From: Lentzea kentuckyensis
GTDB lineage: Bacteria > Actinomycetota > Actinomycetes > Mycobacteriales > Pseudonocardiaceae
Length of the DNA stretch: 64,000 nt
Direction: 5' to 3'
NCBI RefSeq assembly: GCF_002150765.1
Contig: NZ_MUYM01000006.1
Location: 15,430-79,429, forward strand
The translations under genes and the position numbers were made by a program. Under the pieces are notes generated by a model. The model ran no database searches. It saw only the letters and a list, made by a program, of their open reading frames with translations, and had not been told where the DNA came from. Shown here in pieces: positions 50,963 through 60,193 of the stretch (position 1 is its first letter; each line of letters begins with the position of its first letter).

Positions 50963-52426
50963 TCACGGCGCCATGGCGGCGATCAGGTCGCTCACCGACG
51001 TCGTCGCCAGGCCGATGGTCGCGTCGCTCGCCCCGTACGGGATCACCAAGGTGTCGTCGTGCAGCAGGCCACCGCACGAGTAGACGACGTTGGGCACGTA
51101 CCCGTCCCGTTCGGTGGCGCTGGGCACCAACAGTGGTTGAGCCAGTGTCGCCAGCACTTTCGCGGGGTCGTCGAGGTCGAGCAGCATCGCGCCCATCGAG
51201 TAGAGCCGCATCGGACCGACACCGTGGGTCAGCACGAGCCAGCCCTCGGGGGTCTCGATCGGCGAGCCGCAGTTGCCGACCTGGACGAGGTCCCAGTCCC
51301 TGCCCGGCATCGCCACGGGCTGTGGTTCCCTCCACGTCCTGATGTCGTCGGAGAAGGACACGGCGCTGCTCTCGCCGTCGCCACGGGACAACGCCGCGAA
51401 CTTCCCGCCGATCCGCCGGGGGAACAGCGCCATGCCCTTGTTGCGTGCCGCGGCACCGGTCGTCTGCGTGATCCGGAACGTGCGGAAGTCGTTGGTCTGC
51501 AACAGTTGCGGTGCGACGTCAGTGCCGTCGTACGCCGTGTACGTGCCGTAGTAGGTCTGCGAGCCGTCGTCGTCGGTGAAGCGCACGAACCGGGCGTCTT
51601 CCATGCCGTGGCGTTCAGACGGGCCCGAAGGCCACAGCACCCGCCCGCTCACCACCGAGTCTTCCGGGAACTCGGTGGTGTAGTTGCAGGCGGCGATCCA
51701 CCTGATCAGTTCGACGGTCCGGTGGGCGGCCTGCCGGGCGACCAGCTTCGGGTGCAGGCCCGCCAGCAGCTCGTCCAGCTCGGCACCGGTGAACCGCGCG
51801 GGCAGCCACCGGTTGAGCACGGCGGAGACCTCGTCGTCGTGGCCGCGTTCGGTGAGCGTGCCCAGGAAGAGGCTCTTCTCGTAGTCCCCGTCCCTGTGCT
51901 GGCCCGTGCTGATGACGCTCGGCTGCGGGTCCACGGTGAGAACATCATCGGGCCCGGCCACCCCGGTGCGGAAACCGATCGAGGACAGGTGTCCCTCGCC
52001 GATGCCGCGGACGCTCAGCACGAACCGCAGCTGTCCCGGTGTCAGCCCGCTCTGGTCGGGGTGCGCGACCATGGACGGGTTGCACAGCGCGGCGCCCTCG
52101 ACGGCGTACTCGTGGGTGAAGTACGCGCCGATCAGCAACCGGCGCGACTCGGACAGCTCGACGTCCGGGGACAACCGGTGGCTGACGCTCGCGAAGTTGT
52201 CCGCGAACGTCATGCGGACGTCCCGGTGCCGGCCCGCGAACAGGCGGACAGTGCGGTCGAGAGCGTGGCGCACGGTGTCCTCGTCCAGCGCCATCACCCG
52301 CCGGATGACGGCGGCGGACCGCGACTCGTGCTCGGGAACTTCCTCTCCTGGCACGAAAAGCTTGGTGATGACCCGGCGCGGGTCCGGGCGCAGCCGCAGC
52401 GAGCTGCGCGTGACGCGGGCGTTCAT
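50963..52426 (-). CDS. GH130-family glycosidase/phosphorylase
   Basis: 487 aa from ATG 52426. A five-bladed propeller of the GH130 type: RHGMEDARFVRF (catalytic Asp region), YYGTYTAYDGT, ALSRGDGESSAVSFSDD, QVGNCGSPIETPEGWLVLTHGVGP and a late VPNVVYSCG. The family cleaves or phosphorolyses beta-mannosides. It overlaps the upstream barrel protein gene by 4 bp and belongs to a carbohydrate operon with glycosyltransferases. Confidence 0.85.
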   Translation of the reverse strand: MNARVTRSSLRLRPDPRRVITKLFVPGEEVPEHESRSAAVIRRVMALDEDTVRHALDRTVRLFAGRHRDVRMTFADNFASVSHRLSPDVELSESRRLLIGAYFTHEYAVEGAALCNPSMVAHPDQSGLTPGQLRFVLSVRGIGEGHLSSIGFRTGVAGPDDVLTVDPQPSVISTGQHRDGDYEKSLFLGTLTERGHDDEVSAVLNRWLPARFTGAELDELLAGLHPKLVARQAAHRTVELIRWIAACNYTTEFPEDSVVSGRVLWPSGPSERHGMEDARFVRFTDDDGSQTYYGTYTAYDGTDVAPQLLQTNDFRTFRITQTTGAAARNKGMALFPRRIGGKFAALSRGDGESSAVSFSDDIRTWREPQPVAMPGRDWDLVQVGNCGSPIETPEGWLVLTHGVGPMRLYSMGAMLLDLDDPAKVLATLAQPLLVPSATERDGYVPNVVYSCGGLLHDDTLVIPYGASDATIGLATTSVSDLIAAMAP

Positions 52427-53433
52427 CCAATGCTCCTCAGGAGCGTGCGCAGGTGTTGCCGGGTGGAGAGCAGGGCCAAGGTCGACTCGGCGCCCTGGTT
52501 GATGTTCGGGCCGGCCGGCGTCAGTCCGTCGTAGCCGCCGCCGGTCTGCTCGTCGTGCATCAGCGAGCCGAGATCGTTGTCGCCGTTGAACCACGCGATC
52601 GAACGGTGGACACCGGCGAGCCACGCCGGGTCGGCGGTGATCCGGTAGGCGCGGGCGCAGGCGTCGGCCATCGCCGCGACCTCGATGGGCTGCTGGTCGA
52701 ACGAGGGGCGCGGCTCGCCGAGGTACCAGCCGCCGGTCGGGACCGGCGAGAGGTGAAGGTCGACGGACTCGACGGTCAGCAGCCAGTCCAGCAGCCGCAG
52801 CCCGTCGTCGCGGACCTTGTCGTTCCCCAGGAGGTCGCCGGCGGCGATCAGCGCTTCGGGCAGTGCGGCATTGGCGTAGAACAGCCGGTTCTCCGGCCAC
52901 GGCCAGTTCGCATCAGGACGTGGTTCACCGACGTACGAGGCGATGTCGCCGAGCAGCGCGGCGGCGGGAGCGTGCACGGGATCGGCTGCCAGCACCTCGG
53001 CGGCACCGAGCGCGGCGAACGCCATCGTGCGCACCGACGGCGGCCGGTGGTGTGCGCCGCGCTCGAAGCACTCCAGTGCGGCCTCGCGGATCCACGGCAG
53101 CGGGCAGCGGGCGGCGGCGGTGCCGAGGCCCCACAACGCGCGTCCCCACCAGTCGCCCAGGCCCGGCTCGTCCTGCCAGGTGCGGCCGGTGCCGAGCCGG
53201 TTGTGGAAGCGCCCGTCCTCGGACTGCGCGTAGGCGATGAAAGCCAGGTAGTGGTCCGCCAGCGCGGCCGGTTCGGCGGACAGCTGCGGCTCGCGGCTCA
53301 GGACGACCAGCCCGCGGGCGACGTCGTCGAGGCAGTAGCCGTGCTCCCGGCGCGGCAACGGGCCTTCCGCGTGTTCGAACAGACCCGTGTCGTCGCTCAG
53401 CCGGATCAGGTGGGCGAAATCGAGGCCGCTCAC
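52423..53433 (-). CDS. Glycosidase-like (alpha/alpha)6-barrel protein
   Basis: 336 aa from GTG 53433 (GTGA overlap). Repeated helical hairpins and motifs HGYCLDDVARGLVV, RFHNRLG, GDWWGRALWGLG, and DQQPIEVAAMADAC fit the six-hairpin glycosidase superfamily, commonly found next to GH130 and GT4 genes in actinomycetes. The precise activity is not determinable. Probably works with its neighbours on a mannose-containing glycan. Confidence 0.75.
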   Translation of the reverse strand: MSGLDFAHLIRLSDDTGLFEHAEGPLPRREHGYCLDDVARGLVVLSREPQLSAEPAALADHYLAFIAYAQSEDGRFHNRLGTGRTWQDEPGLGDWWGRALWGLGTAAARCPLPWIREAALECFERGAHHRPPSVRTMAFAALGAAEVLAADPVHAPAAALLGDIASYVGEPRPDANWPWPENRLFYANAALPEALIAAGDLLGNDKVRDDGLRLLDWLLTVESVDLHLSPVPTGGWYLGEPRPSFDQQPIEVAAMADACARAYRITADPAWLAGVHRSIAWFNGDNDLGSLMHDEQTGGGYDGLTPAGPNINQGAESTLALLSTRQHLRTLLRSIG

Positions 53434-54551
53434 CTCGTCATGACGAGTCGGGTGGTGAGCAGGTCCTCGGCCAGGTGGTGGTACCGGCTCGCCACCGCGG
53501 GCCAGCTCAGCGCCGGACTCAGGTGCGCGGACCGGTCGCGCATTCCGGCGGCGAGTCCCGGTTCGGTGAGCACCCGGCGCAACGCCGCGGCGATGGCGGC
53601 GGGATCCCGGTGCGGCACCAGTAGTCCGGTCCCGCCCGCCAGCAGCTCGACCGCGTGCGGGAACACCGTCGCGACCACCGGTTTCCGTGCCGCGAGGGCT
53701 TCGACGAGCACTCCGGACGTGACCTGTTCGGACGAGTCGTACGGCAACAGGACGACGTCGGCCCGCCCGACCAGGTCCGCGAGCGCCTCTGCTTCGAGGT
53801 AGGCCGGGTTGAACTCGACCAGGTTCGTGACACCGCAGGCCGCGGCGTGATCGCGCAGGTGCGTCCGGTACGCCTCACCCTCGTGCGCCAGCACCTTGGG
53901 ATGGGTCTGCCCCGCCACCAGGTACCGGGGCCGCAGGTCGCGCAGCGCGCCCAGCGCGGCGATGCCCCACTCGATGCCCTTGCCGCGCCCGAGCAGGCCC
54001 CAGGTGAGGATGAGCGGTCCGCGTCCTGGCACGCCGGTCGCGCGTCTGTGGGCGGGGACGGCGCCGTGCGGAATCACCACGACCTCATGAGGCCGGTCGA
54101 CCGCGTAGCCCGCCAGGAGGCGGTTCCTCGCGGTCTCCGACATGGTGACCACGGCGTCGGCGTGGTCGACGACGGCCTCGAGGATCCGGCGCTGACCTGG
54201 AGTGGGAGCGGTGAGCACGGTGTGCAGCACGACGATCACCGGAACCCGCAACCGGGCGAGCACGCTGAGCACCTCCGCACCGTCATGACCGGCGTAGATC
54301 CCGTACTCGTGCTGCACCACCGCGACGTCGCACCCGTTGAGGGCACCGGCCGCGGCCTCGGCCTCGCCGGGACGCATCTCGAGCACCGACGGCTCAGCCG
54401 CGCCGGGCTCGGCCTCCGCGAGTACGCGGACGACGCGGCCCTCGCTGCCAGGGGTGGCGGCGGTCAGATGATGACGGAGAGCGGAGGTGAACGTGGCGAG
54501 CCCACACTGGGTGGGTGGATACGTGCTCATGAAGCCGTAGGTGCGAACCAT
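53430..54551 (-). CDS. GT4 glycosyltransferase
   Basis: 373 aa from ATG 54551. GT-B fold: STYPPTQCGLATFT acceptor-domain start, ILTWGLLGRGKGIEWGI at the linker, and the EX7E-type region ADVVLLPYDSSEQVTSGVLVEA with the second Glu position in the VLVEAL helix. This subfamily usually occurs with the GH130 enzyme. It lies 200 bp downstream of the second glycosyltransferase gene and is preceded by copy D of the conserved element. Confidence 0.87.
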   Translation of the reverse strand: MVRTYGFMSTYPPTQCGLATFTSALRHHLTAATPGSEGRVVRVLAEAEPGAAEPSVLEMRPGEAEAAAGALNGCDVAVVQHEYGIYAGHDGAEVLSVLARLRVPVIVVLHTVLTAPTPGQRRILEAVVDHADAVVTMSETARNRLLAGYAVDRPHEVVVIPHGAVPAHRRATGVPGRGPLILTWGLLGRGKGIEWGIAALGALRDLRPRYLVAGQTHPKVLAHEGEAYRTHLRDHAAACGVTNLVEFNPAYLEAEALADLVGRADVVLLPYDSSEQVTSGVLVEALAARKPVVATVFPHAVELLAGGTGLLVPHRDPAAIAAALRRVLTEPGLAAGMRDRSAHLSPALSWPAVASRYHHLAEDLLTTRLVMTR

Positions 54552-54638
54552 GAGGCGGGGGGCCTTTCGAATGGGCCGGCAGGCGAGAAGGGCCTGCCGG
54601 CGAGGTGAGTTCTGCCGGCATCAGAATCGGCGTCAGTG

Positions 54639-54705
54639 CGTGACCGAGGACGACATGAGCCTGACCGCCCACATGCGAGAAGAACTCGACGAGCCCAACC
54701 CTACA
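54639..54705 (-). promoter_or_regulatory. Conserved ~65-bp upstream element, copy D
   Basis: In the direction of the GT4 gene: TGTAGGGTTGGGCTCGTCGAG, then TTCTCGCATGTG, GGCGGTCAGGCTCATGTCGT and CTCGGTC. It lies about 90 bp upstream of the gene start. Confidence 0.5.
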
Positions 54706-54760
54706 CGCATCGAACGGTGATCGACCGGCACGGCAAGCAGAACGCCGCGACACCGCCCCG

Positions 54761-56002
54761 CTAGAGGTCCACATGAGACTGTCGCAAAGGGACTGTTCGG
54801 GATTCGGTGAACGACGAGCGGCCCGCGGCGGTGTAGACCTGCATCAGTTCGGAGACGATGCGATGCCACGAGTACCGAGCGTGCATCCGGTCGCGTCCGG
54901 CGGCTCCGAGCAGCTCCCGGCGGGTGTCGTTCGGGAGAAGCGTTCGCAACGCCTTCGCGATCGCGCCCGGATTCCTCGGCGGTACCTGGATCCCGGTCTG
55001 CCCGTTCACCACGGTGTCGACGAAACCGCCGACGGAGGTCGCCACCACCGGAACTCCGCACGCCATCGCTTCGAGCGCCGCGACGCCGCACGACTCGTAC
55101 CACGGCGTGCACGCCACGACGTCCGCCGATCGCAGCAGCGCGGGAAGCTCGTGGTGGCGCAGATGCCCGGCCAGCGTGACTCGGTGTGCGACACCGCGTA
55201 CGCGTGCGAGCGCACGCAGCCGCCTCGCCTCCGTGTCACCGCGCAGCCGTCCGCTCACGGATCCACCGCCGACGATCACCAGCTCGGCGTCCTCCAGAGA
55301 GGTCAGGGCGCGGATCAGGTCGTCGAATCCCTGGTGTGGCAGCAGACGTCCGACCGACACGATGCGACGCACACCGTTGCGCCCGGCGGTCAAGCCCTGC
55401 GGGGTGAAGAGGGTCAAGTCGACGCCGTGGGGAATGACAGACACCTTCGCGCGGCTGATGCCCATCTTCAACACGCCTTCGGCTTCGTCCGTGCGGGTGG
55501 CGACGACGTGGGCGACCTGCTGGCCGAGAAGCCGTTCGACGGCCAGGCGTTTCATCGTGAGCGAGTCATCGTCGCCGCGGTGCCGCTGGAGGTCGGCGCC
55601 CAGCGTGTGGAACGTCTGCACCACGGGCACCCGGTTGTGCCGGGCTCCCAGCACCGCCGTGATGCCGGACAGCCAGCCTTGTGCGTGCACGACGTCCGGC
55701 CGGTTCGTGTTCCAGTCGGTGCTGAGGAATCTCGCGAAGTCCCCGGCATGGGCGGTCGCCTCGTCACCCGTGATCCTCCTGGCTGGCCCGGAAGGAACCT
55801 GCACCACCTCGTAACCGGCACCGACGCGCGTCCTGGCGGGTGTGTGCGGATCGTCGCGCCGGGTGTAGACGACCACCTCGTGACCGATACCGCTCAACGC
55901 GGCTGAAACGTTCGCGACGTAGAGGCTCTGGCTTCCCGCGTGAAGCCGACCGGGCGCTGTCAGCGGACTGGCGTGCTCGGACACCAGGGCGATCCTGCCC
56001 AT
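54761..56002 (-). CDS. GT4 glycosyltransferase (GlgA/MshA-like)
   Basis: 413 aa from ATG 56002. GT-B, with VSEHASPLTAPGRLHAGSQS at the start, QTFHTLGADLQRHRG, the donor-site IVSVGRLLPHQGFDDLI and ACTPWYESCGVAALEAMACGVPVVAT with the EX7E-type glutamates (the first in YES, the second in LEAM). Likely transfers a hexose to a small molecule or glycan. Head of the carbohydrate operon, though 209 bp separate it from the next GT. Confidence 0.87.
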   Translation of the reverse strand: MGRIALVSEHASPLTAPGRLHAGSQSLYVANVSAALSGIGHEVVVYTRRDDPHTPARTRVGAGYEVVQVPSGPARRITGDEATAHAGDFARFLSTDWNTNRPDVVHAQGWLSGITAVLGARHNRVPVVQTFHTLGADLQRHRGDDDSLTMKRLAVERLLGQQVAHVVATRTDEAEGVLKMGISRAKVSVIPHGVDLTLFTPQGLTAGRNGVRRIVSVGRLLPHQGFDDLIRALTSLEDAELVIVGGGSVSGRLRGDTEARRLRALARVRGVAHRVTLAGHLRHHELPALLRSADVVACTPWYESCGVAALEAMACGVPVVATSVGGFVDTVVNGQTGIQVPPRNPGAIAKALRTLLPNDTRRELLGAAGRDRMHARYSWHRIVSELMQVYTAAGRSSFTESRTVPLRQSHVDL

Positions 56003-56541
56003 CGATGGATCTCCTCACTGCGAGGTGACGAGACCGCGGGTCCGGGCGGTTGCTGATTCAGTCAGCCCACCGAGGCTACCGGCTGCCGGGCCCGGTGCGA
56101 GATCCTCCCGGCCCGGGCGCCCGCCGGCGTCCCGGCAGTCCCCAGTTGCACCGGATAACCACATCCGGACGGCAGGTTGGTCGCAGTCACCTCATCGGCC
56201 CTGTTCGGTGGATGTCGAGGAGTTCTACGCTGGCAAGGCATCCCACCGGCCGCGCCATCTGCCGGACCGCATCGGCTTGACGCGGTGGATCGGGATGTGT
56301 CGGACATCCGCTCCGGACCTTGGCGGCGCAAGCGTCGAGTTGCTGACGCGTCGAGGGAGGCCGCCGAGATGTTTCCGCTCACGGCGCCGGCTGACATGTC
56401 ACGGGGGTTGAGCGCCGTTCGCCGACTCTGCCGGGATTGTCACTGCAGCCGGTTCCAAGTTCTCGTGTGTCTGGCCGGCGTCCTGAGTGGACGACCTGGC
56501 CGCGCTGACGGCCGAAGTTCGCCGGAGGCTGGGGAACCTCG
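56003..56541. other. Intergenic, no clear gene
   Basis: About 540 bp between the divergent glycosyltransferase and DUF4386 genes. The frames are short or shadows. Promoters for both directions are expected here but none was defined. Confidence 0.5.
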
Positions 56542-57285
56542 ATGACGAGCCGCACCCGAAGTCCGTCCGGGCGTTCCACCTCGCCGGAGGACGAAGGAGA
56601 TCGGGCCTTTCGCCACGCGAGTGTCGCGGCAGGAGCCGGGCTGTTGCTGATGTCCGCGCTGGCGGGCTTCGCCAAGTTCGTCGCGCTGGACGGACTGGTG
56701 GTCAAGGGGGATCCGGCGCAGACAGCCGTGCACATCACGGAGTCCACCGGCCTGTTCCGGCTCGCTGTCGCGTGTGTCTTCGTGGTAATCGCGCTCGACG
56801 TCGTCGTGGCGTGGGGTCTGTACCGCGTGTTCAGCCCTGCGAGCAGGAACCTCTCGATGCTCGCGGCGGCGTTCAGGCTGGTCTACACGGCGGTTTTCAT
56901 GGTGGCGGTCGGCCAGCTCCTCAGAGGACTGCGCCTGTTCGGCGGCGACTCCTACCTCGCGGTGTTCGGAAGGGACCAGTTGCACGCCCTGGCACTGCTG
57001 GAACTCACCGCGTTCAACGACCTGTGGATGGCCGGTCTCGGCCTGTTCGGGTCGCACCTGCTTCTCCTCGGCTACCTGGCCTGGCGATCAGGTTATGTAC
57101 CAAGGCTTCTGGGTGCTCTGCTCGTTGTCGCGGGACTGGGCTACGTGATCGACAGCTTCGGCGTGATGCTCTCCCGGCACTCCTGGGCCGATGTCGCCTC
57201 GTTCACGTTCGTCGGTGAATTCCTGTTGGCGTTGTGGCTCGTGATCCGGGGTAGCCGGCTCACTGTCAGCGAATCAACTGAATAG
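56542..57285 (+). CDS. DUF4386-family membrane protein (1)
   Basis: 247 aa, ATG 56542. A charged N-terminal tail then six hydrophobic segments, with FRLVYTAVFMVAVGQLL and AFNDLWMAGLGLFGSHLLLLGYLAWRSG, typical of DUF4386. The latter includes the conserved G-x-x-L-G-Y/W pattern. No activity is known for the family. A paralogue follows 14 bp downstream. Confidence 0.8.
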   Translation: MTSRTRSPSGRSTSPEDEGDRAFRHASVAAGAGLLLMSALAGFAKFVALDGLVVKGDPAQTAVHITESTGLFRLAVACVFVVIALDVVVAWGLYRVFSPASRNLSMLAAAFRLVYTAVFMVAVGQLLRGLRLFGGDSYLAVFGRDQLHALALLELTAFNDLWMAGLGLFGSHLLLLGYLAWRSGYVPRLLGALLVVAGLGYVIDSFGVMLSRHSWADVASFTFVGEFLLALWLVIRGSRLTVSESTE

Positions 57286-57299
57286 AGAGAGCGAATGCC

Positions 57300-58043
57300 A
57301 TGTCAGCACCCGAGAAGCCCCTCGTGCCGGCCGTCTCCGATGGGGCGATGCAGCAGAGTGCGCCGACGACCGCCTCGACCAGGAAGACCGCAACCCTCGT
57401 CGGGTTGCTCTTCCTCATCGCCACCATCGCGTTCATCTTCGCGGACACGCTCATCGGCGGAGTGCTGAGCCGGCCGGATTTCCTGGCCGGTGCGTCCGCC
57501 GACACCGGAAGCCTGGCCGTCGGTGCGTCTCTGCTGGCCGGTCAGTTCGGGGTGGTGGGTATCGCGGTCCTGCTGTTTCCGTTGCTGAAACGCCACGGTG
57601 AGTCGCTGGCCCTGGCACACGTCGGGTTCCGGGTCGCGGAGCTCGCCGCGAGTTTGTTCTACCTGGCAGTCCCGCTTCTGATGCTCGAACTCGGCGCCGG
57701 GGTGCGCGATGGCACCGTCGACGGTGCCACTTCGACGAGTCTTGGTGCCCTGCTGCGGGCGCAGTACAGCGCGGCCACTCTGCTGATCTATCTGGTCACC
57801 ACGGCGGCCGGCACGTGCATGGCCGTGCTGCTGTACCGATCGCGGCTGATCCCGCGCCCGCTGGCAATCCTCGGCCTGGTCAGCTATCCAGCGCTGCTGG
57901 TGGGGTGTGTGCTGGACATGTTCGACATCGTCGATGTGACACAAGGTGTCGGGCTCATCGCACTGGTCCCAGGCGGCATTTTCGAGCTGATCCTCCCGAT
58001 CTGGTTGTTCGTCAAGGGATTCACTTTCCCCGCCCAGAACTGA
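57300..58043 (+). CDS. DUF4386-family membrane protein (2)
   Basis: 247 aa, ATG 57300. Basic start (TRKTATLVGLLFLIATIAF), six hydrophobic segments, FRVAELAASLFYLAVPLLML and LYRSRLIPRPLAILGLVSY, where the short polar loop (R-S-R-L-I-P-R-P-L) is the family signature. Paralogue of the upstream gene. Function unknown. Confidence 0.82.
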   Translation: MSAPEKPLVPAVSDGAMQQSAPTTASTRKTATLVGLLFLIATIAFIFADTLIGGVLSRPDFLAGASADTGSLAVGASLLAGQFGVVGIAVLLFPLLKRHGESLALAHVGFRVAELAASLFYLAVPLLMLELGAGVRDGTVDGATSTSLGALLRAQYSAATLLIYLVTTAAGTCMAVLLYRSRLIPRPLAILGLVSYPALLVGCVLDMFDIVDVTQGVGLIALVPGGIFELILPIWLFVKGFTFPAQN

Positions 58044-58291
58044 GGGCAGGCCGGGCCGGAGACCGGGTAGTGCCCGCTGCGTGTTCGGCCTTGTCAGTGT
58101 TGATGATCCGAACCGTTGGACTGCTGCGTGTTCTGGGGTGACGGGGACGTGTGGACACCTGGCCCTTGCGAGGACCTCGTCATCACGGACAGTCTCGAAT
58201 CCGTCGCGAAACTGCCGTAAGTGCGGCCACGAAGCGGGACTTTCGGGCTGGCGGCCGTGAACGCTCCACTGTGGAGGGTGTGAGCGAATGG

Positions 58292-58585
58292 TCAACGCGA
58301 CCGGTGCGCGAGGGAACGGCGCAAACTCAGCACGTGCACCTCGGCGTGGCCGCTGCGCACGGGGACTGCGCGGCGATGTCCGCCCAACATGGCCAGGTCG
58401 ATGGTGTGCACAGGTCGTGAGACCTTCCCGTCCAGGCGGATCCGCCGCCAGCGGTCGACGAGGTGGTAGTAGCCCAGCCACAGGACGCCGCCCAGATCGG
58501 CGAGCAATGTGCGTGGCGAAAGCCGTGACCGCTCGGAGGCGTAGCCGGACGGTGGCGAGATGGGAAGGTGGGATGCCGACATCAT
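58292..58585 (-). pseudogene. DUF5994-like gene, internally deleted
   Basis: The first codons (MMSASHLPISP) match the start of the DUF5994 protein at 40958 (MTSAPHLPIAP). The conserved RLKPKAPTTGYVDGAWWPRS block is missing, and only a shorter segment with RIRLDGKVSRPVHTIDLA remains. The frame is open for 97 codons but the core is lost, so it is probably nonfunctional. Copy B of the upstream element precedes it. Confidence 0.6.
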
Positions 58586-58625
58586 GCCGGGACTCCCGTC
58601 CCTGGCCGGAAACGGCCGGTTCGGT

Positions 58626-58692
58626 TTTCGCCGAGTACGACGTGAGCTTGACCGCCCACGTACGAGGTGTTCCCGGCAAAATCAACACTACA
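58626..58692 (-). promoter_or_regulatory. Conserved ~65-bp upstream element, copy B
   Basis: In the direction of the DUF5994 remnant: TGTAGTGTTGATTTTG, GGGAACACCTCGTACGTG, GGCGGTCAAGCTCA and GTACTCGGCGAAAA. It is the copy most similar to A; similarity continues through the leader to the start codon. Confidence 0.6.
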
Positions 58693-58885
58693 CCAGCTCA
58701 GATTTGATCAACCGAATGTCCGGGGTCGTACAGGGCTGACGTCATCCGCCAGGTTGTTAGGAAGGCTTCACCTGCCGGCGCGAGCACGCTGACGTCTTCG
58801 ACGGCCGCCTCGACCGGGCGGTATCCGCCACTGCGGCCGTGCCCGTTCACCCGTCTGCTGCCGCCCCGTTCGGTGGCAGCGGTCG

Positions 58886-59123
58886 CTGAGGCTGCTCACC
58901 GTCAACGTGGGCGCACCGTCGATCGATCGCGCTCGCCGGCAGTTGCGATGGCTCGCCGCTCGCCCAGAGGAAGTCCTGGTGCTGACCGAAACCAAGGCCA
59001 CCGCGGGAAGCATGTTCCTGGCCGAGGCCTTCACCGCCGCCGGATACTCGGTCACCTTCCCCGAGCACGCGCACGGTGAGCTCGGCGTGATGATCGTCAG
59101 CAAGCTCGCCACGACGCTGGATT
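58886..59123 (+). pseudogene. Endonuclease/exonuclease/phosphatase-family 5' fragment
   Basis: About 80 codons resemble the start of an exodeoxyribonuclease III-like protein (LLTVNVGAPSIDRARRQL, VLVLTETKA with the metal Glu, GELGVMIVSKL). The rest of the domain (the DHxPV-type catalytic His and Asp) is missing; the frame shifts into unrelated sequence. Confidence 0.6.
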
Positions 59124-59129
59124 CACGCC

Positions 59130-59273
59130 GGCTCGTACATCAACCTGCCCGGCCGCACCCAGACCGGTTCGGCCCTGCAGATCACCATGCCGTCGTCCAG
59201 CGCCCCGTTCGGCGCACCGGCCTACGTCGTGAAGCTGACGTTCTCCGGCCGCATTCCCCAGCTCGGCAACTGA
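59130..59273 (+). pseudogene. 3' fragment of a secreted-enzyme-like gene
   Basis: Forty-seven codons (SYINLPGRTQTGSALQITMP, then APAYVVKLTFSGRIPQLGN) end in a stop 13 bp before the esterase start. It looks like the last beta-strands of a larger protein. The 5' part is gone, replaced by the EEP fragment. Confidence 0.4.
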
Positions 59274-59286
59274 GAGGAACCAGGTA

Positions 59287-60189
59287 ATGGCCAAGTACAA
59301 ATCGTTCTTCAAGGCGGCGGCGGTGACGGCGCTTCTCGTCGTCTCGTCGGTCGGCGCGGGGCAGTCCGCGGGCGCGGCGGCGGCGCCCGCGGAGGTGGGC
59401 GCCACCGCGGCCAGCGCGGGCTGTGGCAAGACCCCGACGCTGGGGAACGGCACGCACACGATCTCCAGCAACGGCAAGAACCGCAGCTTCATCCTGAAGC
59501 TTCCGGACAACTACAACAGGAACACGCCCTACCGGATCGTCTTCGGATTCCACTGGAGGGGCGGCACCGCCACCGACGTGGCCACCGGCCGGACCGTCAA
59601 CCCGCAGTACTGGCAGTACTACGGGCTCTTGAGGTTGTCGAACAACAGCACCATCTTCGTCGCGCCTCAGGGGCTGGGCAACGGGTGGGGCAACGCCGGC
59701 GGCGAGGACGTGACGTTCGTCGACAACATGCTCAGGCGAATCGAGGGCGACCTCTGCGTCGAAACGAGCAGGCGCTTCGCCGTGGGCTTCAGCTGGGGCG
59801 GTGGCATGAGTTTCGCGCTGGCGTGTGCGCGTCCGAACGTCTTCCGCGCGGTCGCCGTGTACGCCGGCGGGCAGATCAGCGGATGCGGCGGCGGCACCCA
59901 GCCGATCGCCTACCTGGCCATGCACGGCGTCAACGACGGAGTGCTGGGCATCTCGGCAGGAAGGGCACTGCGTGACAGGTTCGTCCGCAACAACGGCTGC
60001 ACCCCGCAGAACCCGCGGGAGCCCGTGCCACAGCTTCGGCGAGAACGATGGCCACCTCATCGGGGTGAGACCCGCTCATCCACTCCATCATCGAGGTGTC
60101 TGGCTCCAACGCGAAGGCCGCGACGTACACCAGTTCCGCGACCTGCCCGCCTCAGAGGCGGGCCAGGTCGCGTTCACCGACTTGCGTGA
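59287..60189 (+). CDS. Secreted esterase (feruloyl esterase/PHB depolymerase-like), 3'-truncated
   Basis: An open frame of 300 codons. The first ~33 residues are a signal peptide (AAAVTALLVVSSVGAG core). The alpha/beta-hydrolase part has FGFHWRGG and the nucleophile S169 in GFSWGGG, and runs normally to about residue 240 (CTPQNPREP). After that the frame enters an antisense remnant of another gene and encodes an Arg/Pro-rich tail, so the catalytic His region is missing. Probably inactive. ATG 59287 has GAGGAACC upstream. Confidence 0.75.
   Translation: MAKYKSFFKAAAVTALLVVSSVGAGQSAGAAAAPAEVGATAASAGCGKTPTLGNGTHTISSNGKNRSFILKLPDNYNRNTPYRIVFGFHWRGGTATDVATGRTVNPQYWQYYGLLRLSNNSTIFVAPQGLGNGWGNAGGEDVTFVDNMLRRIEGDLCVETSRRFAVGFSWGGGMSFALACARPNVFRAVAVYAGGQISGCGGGTQPIAYLAMHGVNDGVLGISAGRALRDRFVRNNGCTPQNPREPVPQLRRERWPPHRGETRSSTPSSRCLAPTRRPRRTPVPRPARLRGGPGRVHRLA
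60010..60150 (-). pseudogene. Alpha/beta hydrolase remnant
   Basis: On the minus strand, VAELVYVAAFALEP-type sequence continues into SMMEWMSGSHPDEVAIVLAEAV. It matches two separated parts of the intact hydrolase at 62088-62783 (LVYLAAFALDPGMSMM and its SPHLSHQNEVAAVLADAV end), joined by an internal deletion. Confidence 0.65.
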
Positions 60190-60193
60190 ACAG

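Noticed and set aside
58288..58707. Plus-strand frame opposite the DUF5994 remnant
   Set aside because: Crosses the regulatory element and lacks any family pattern.
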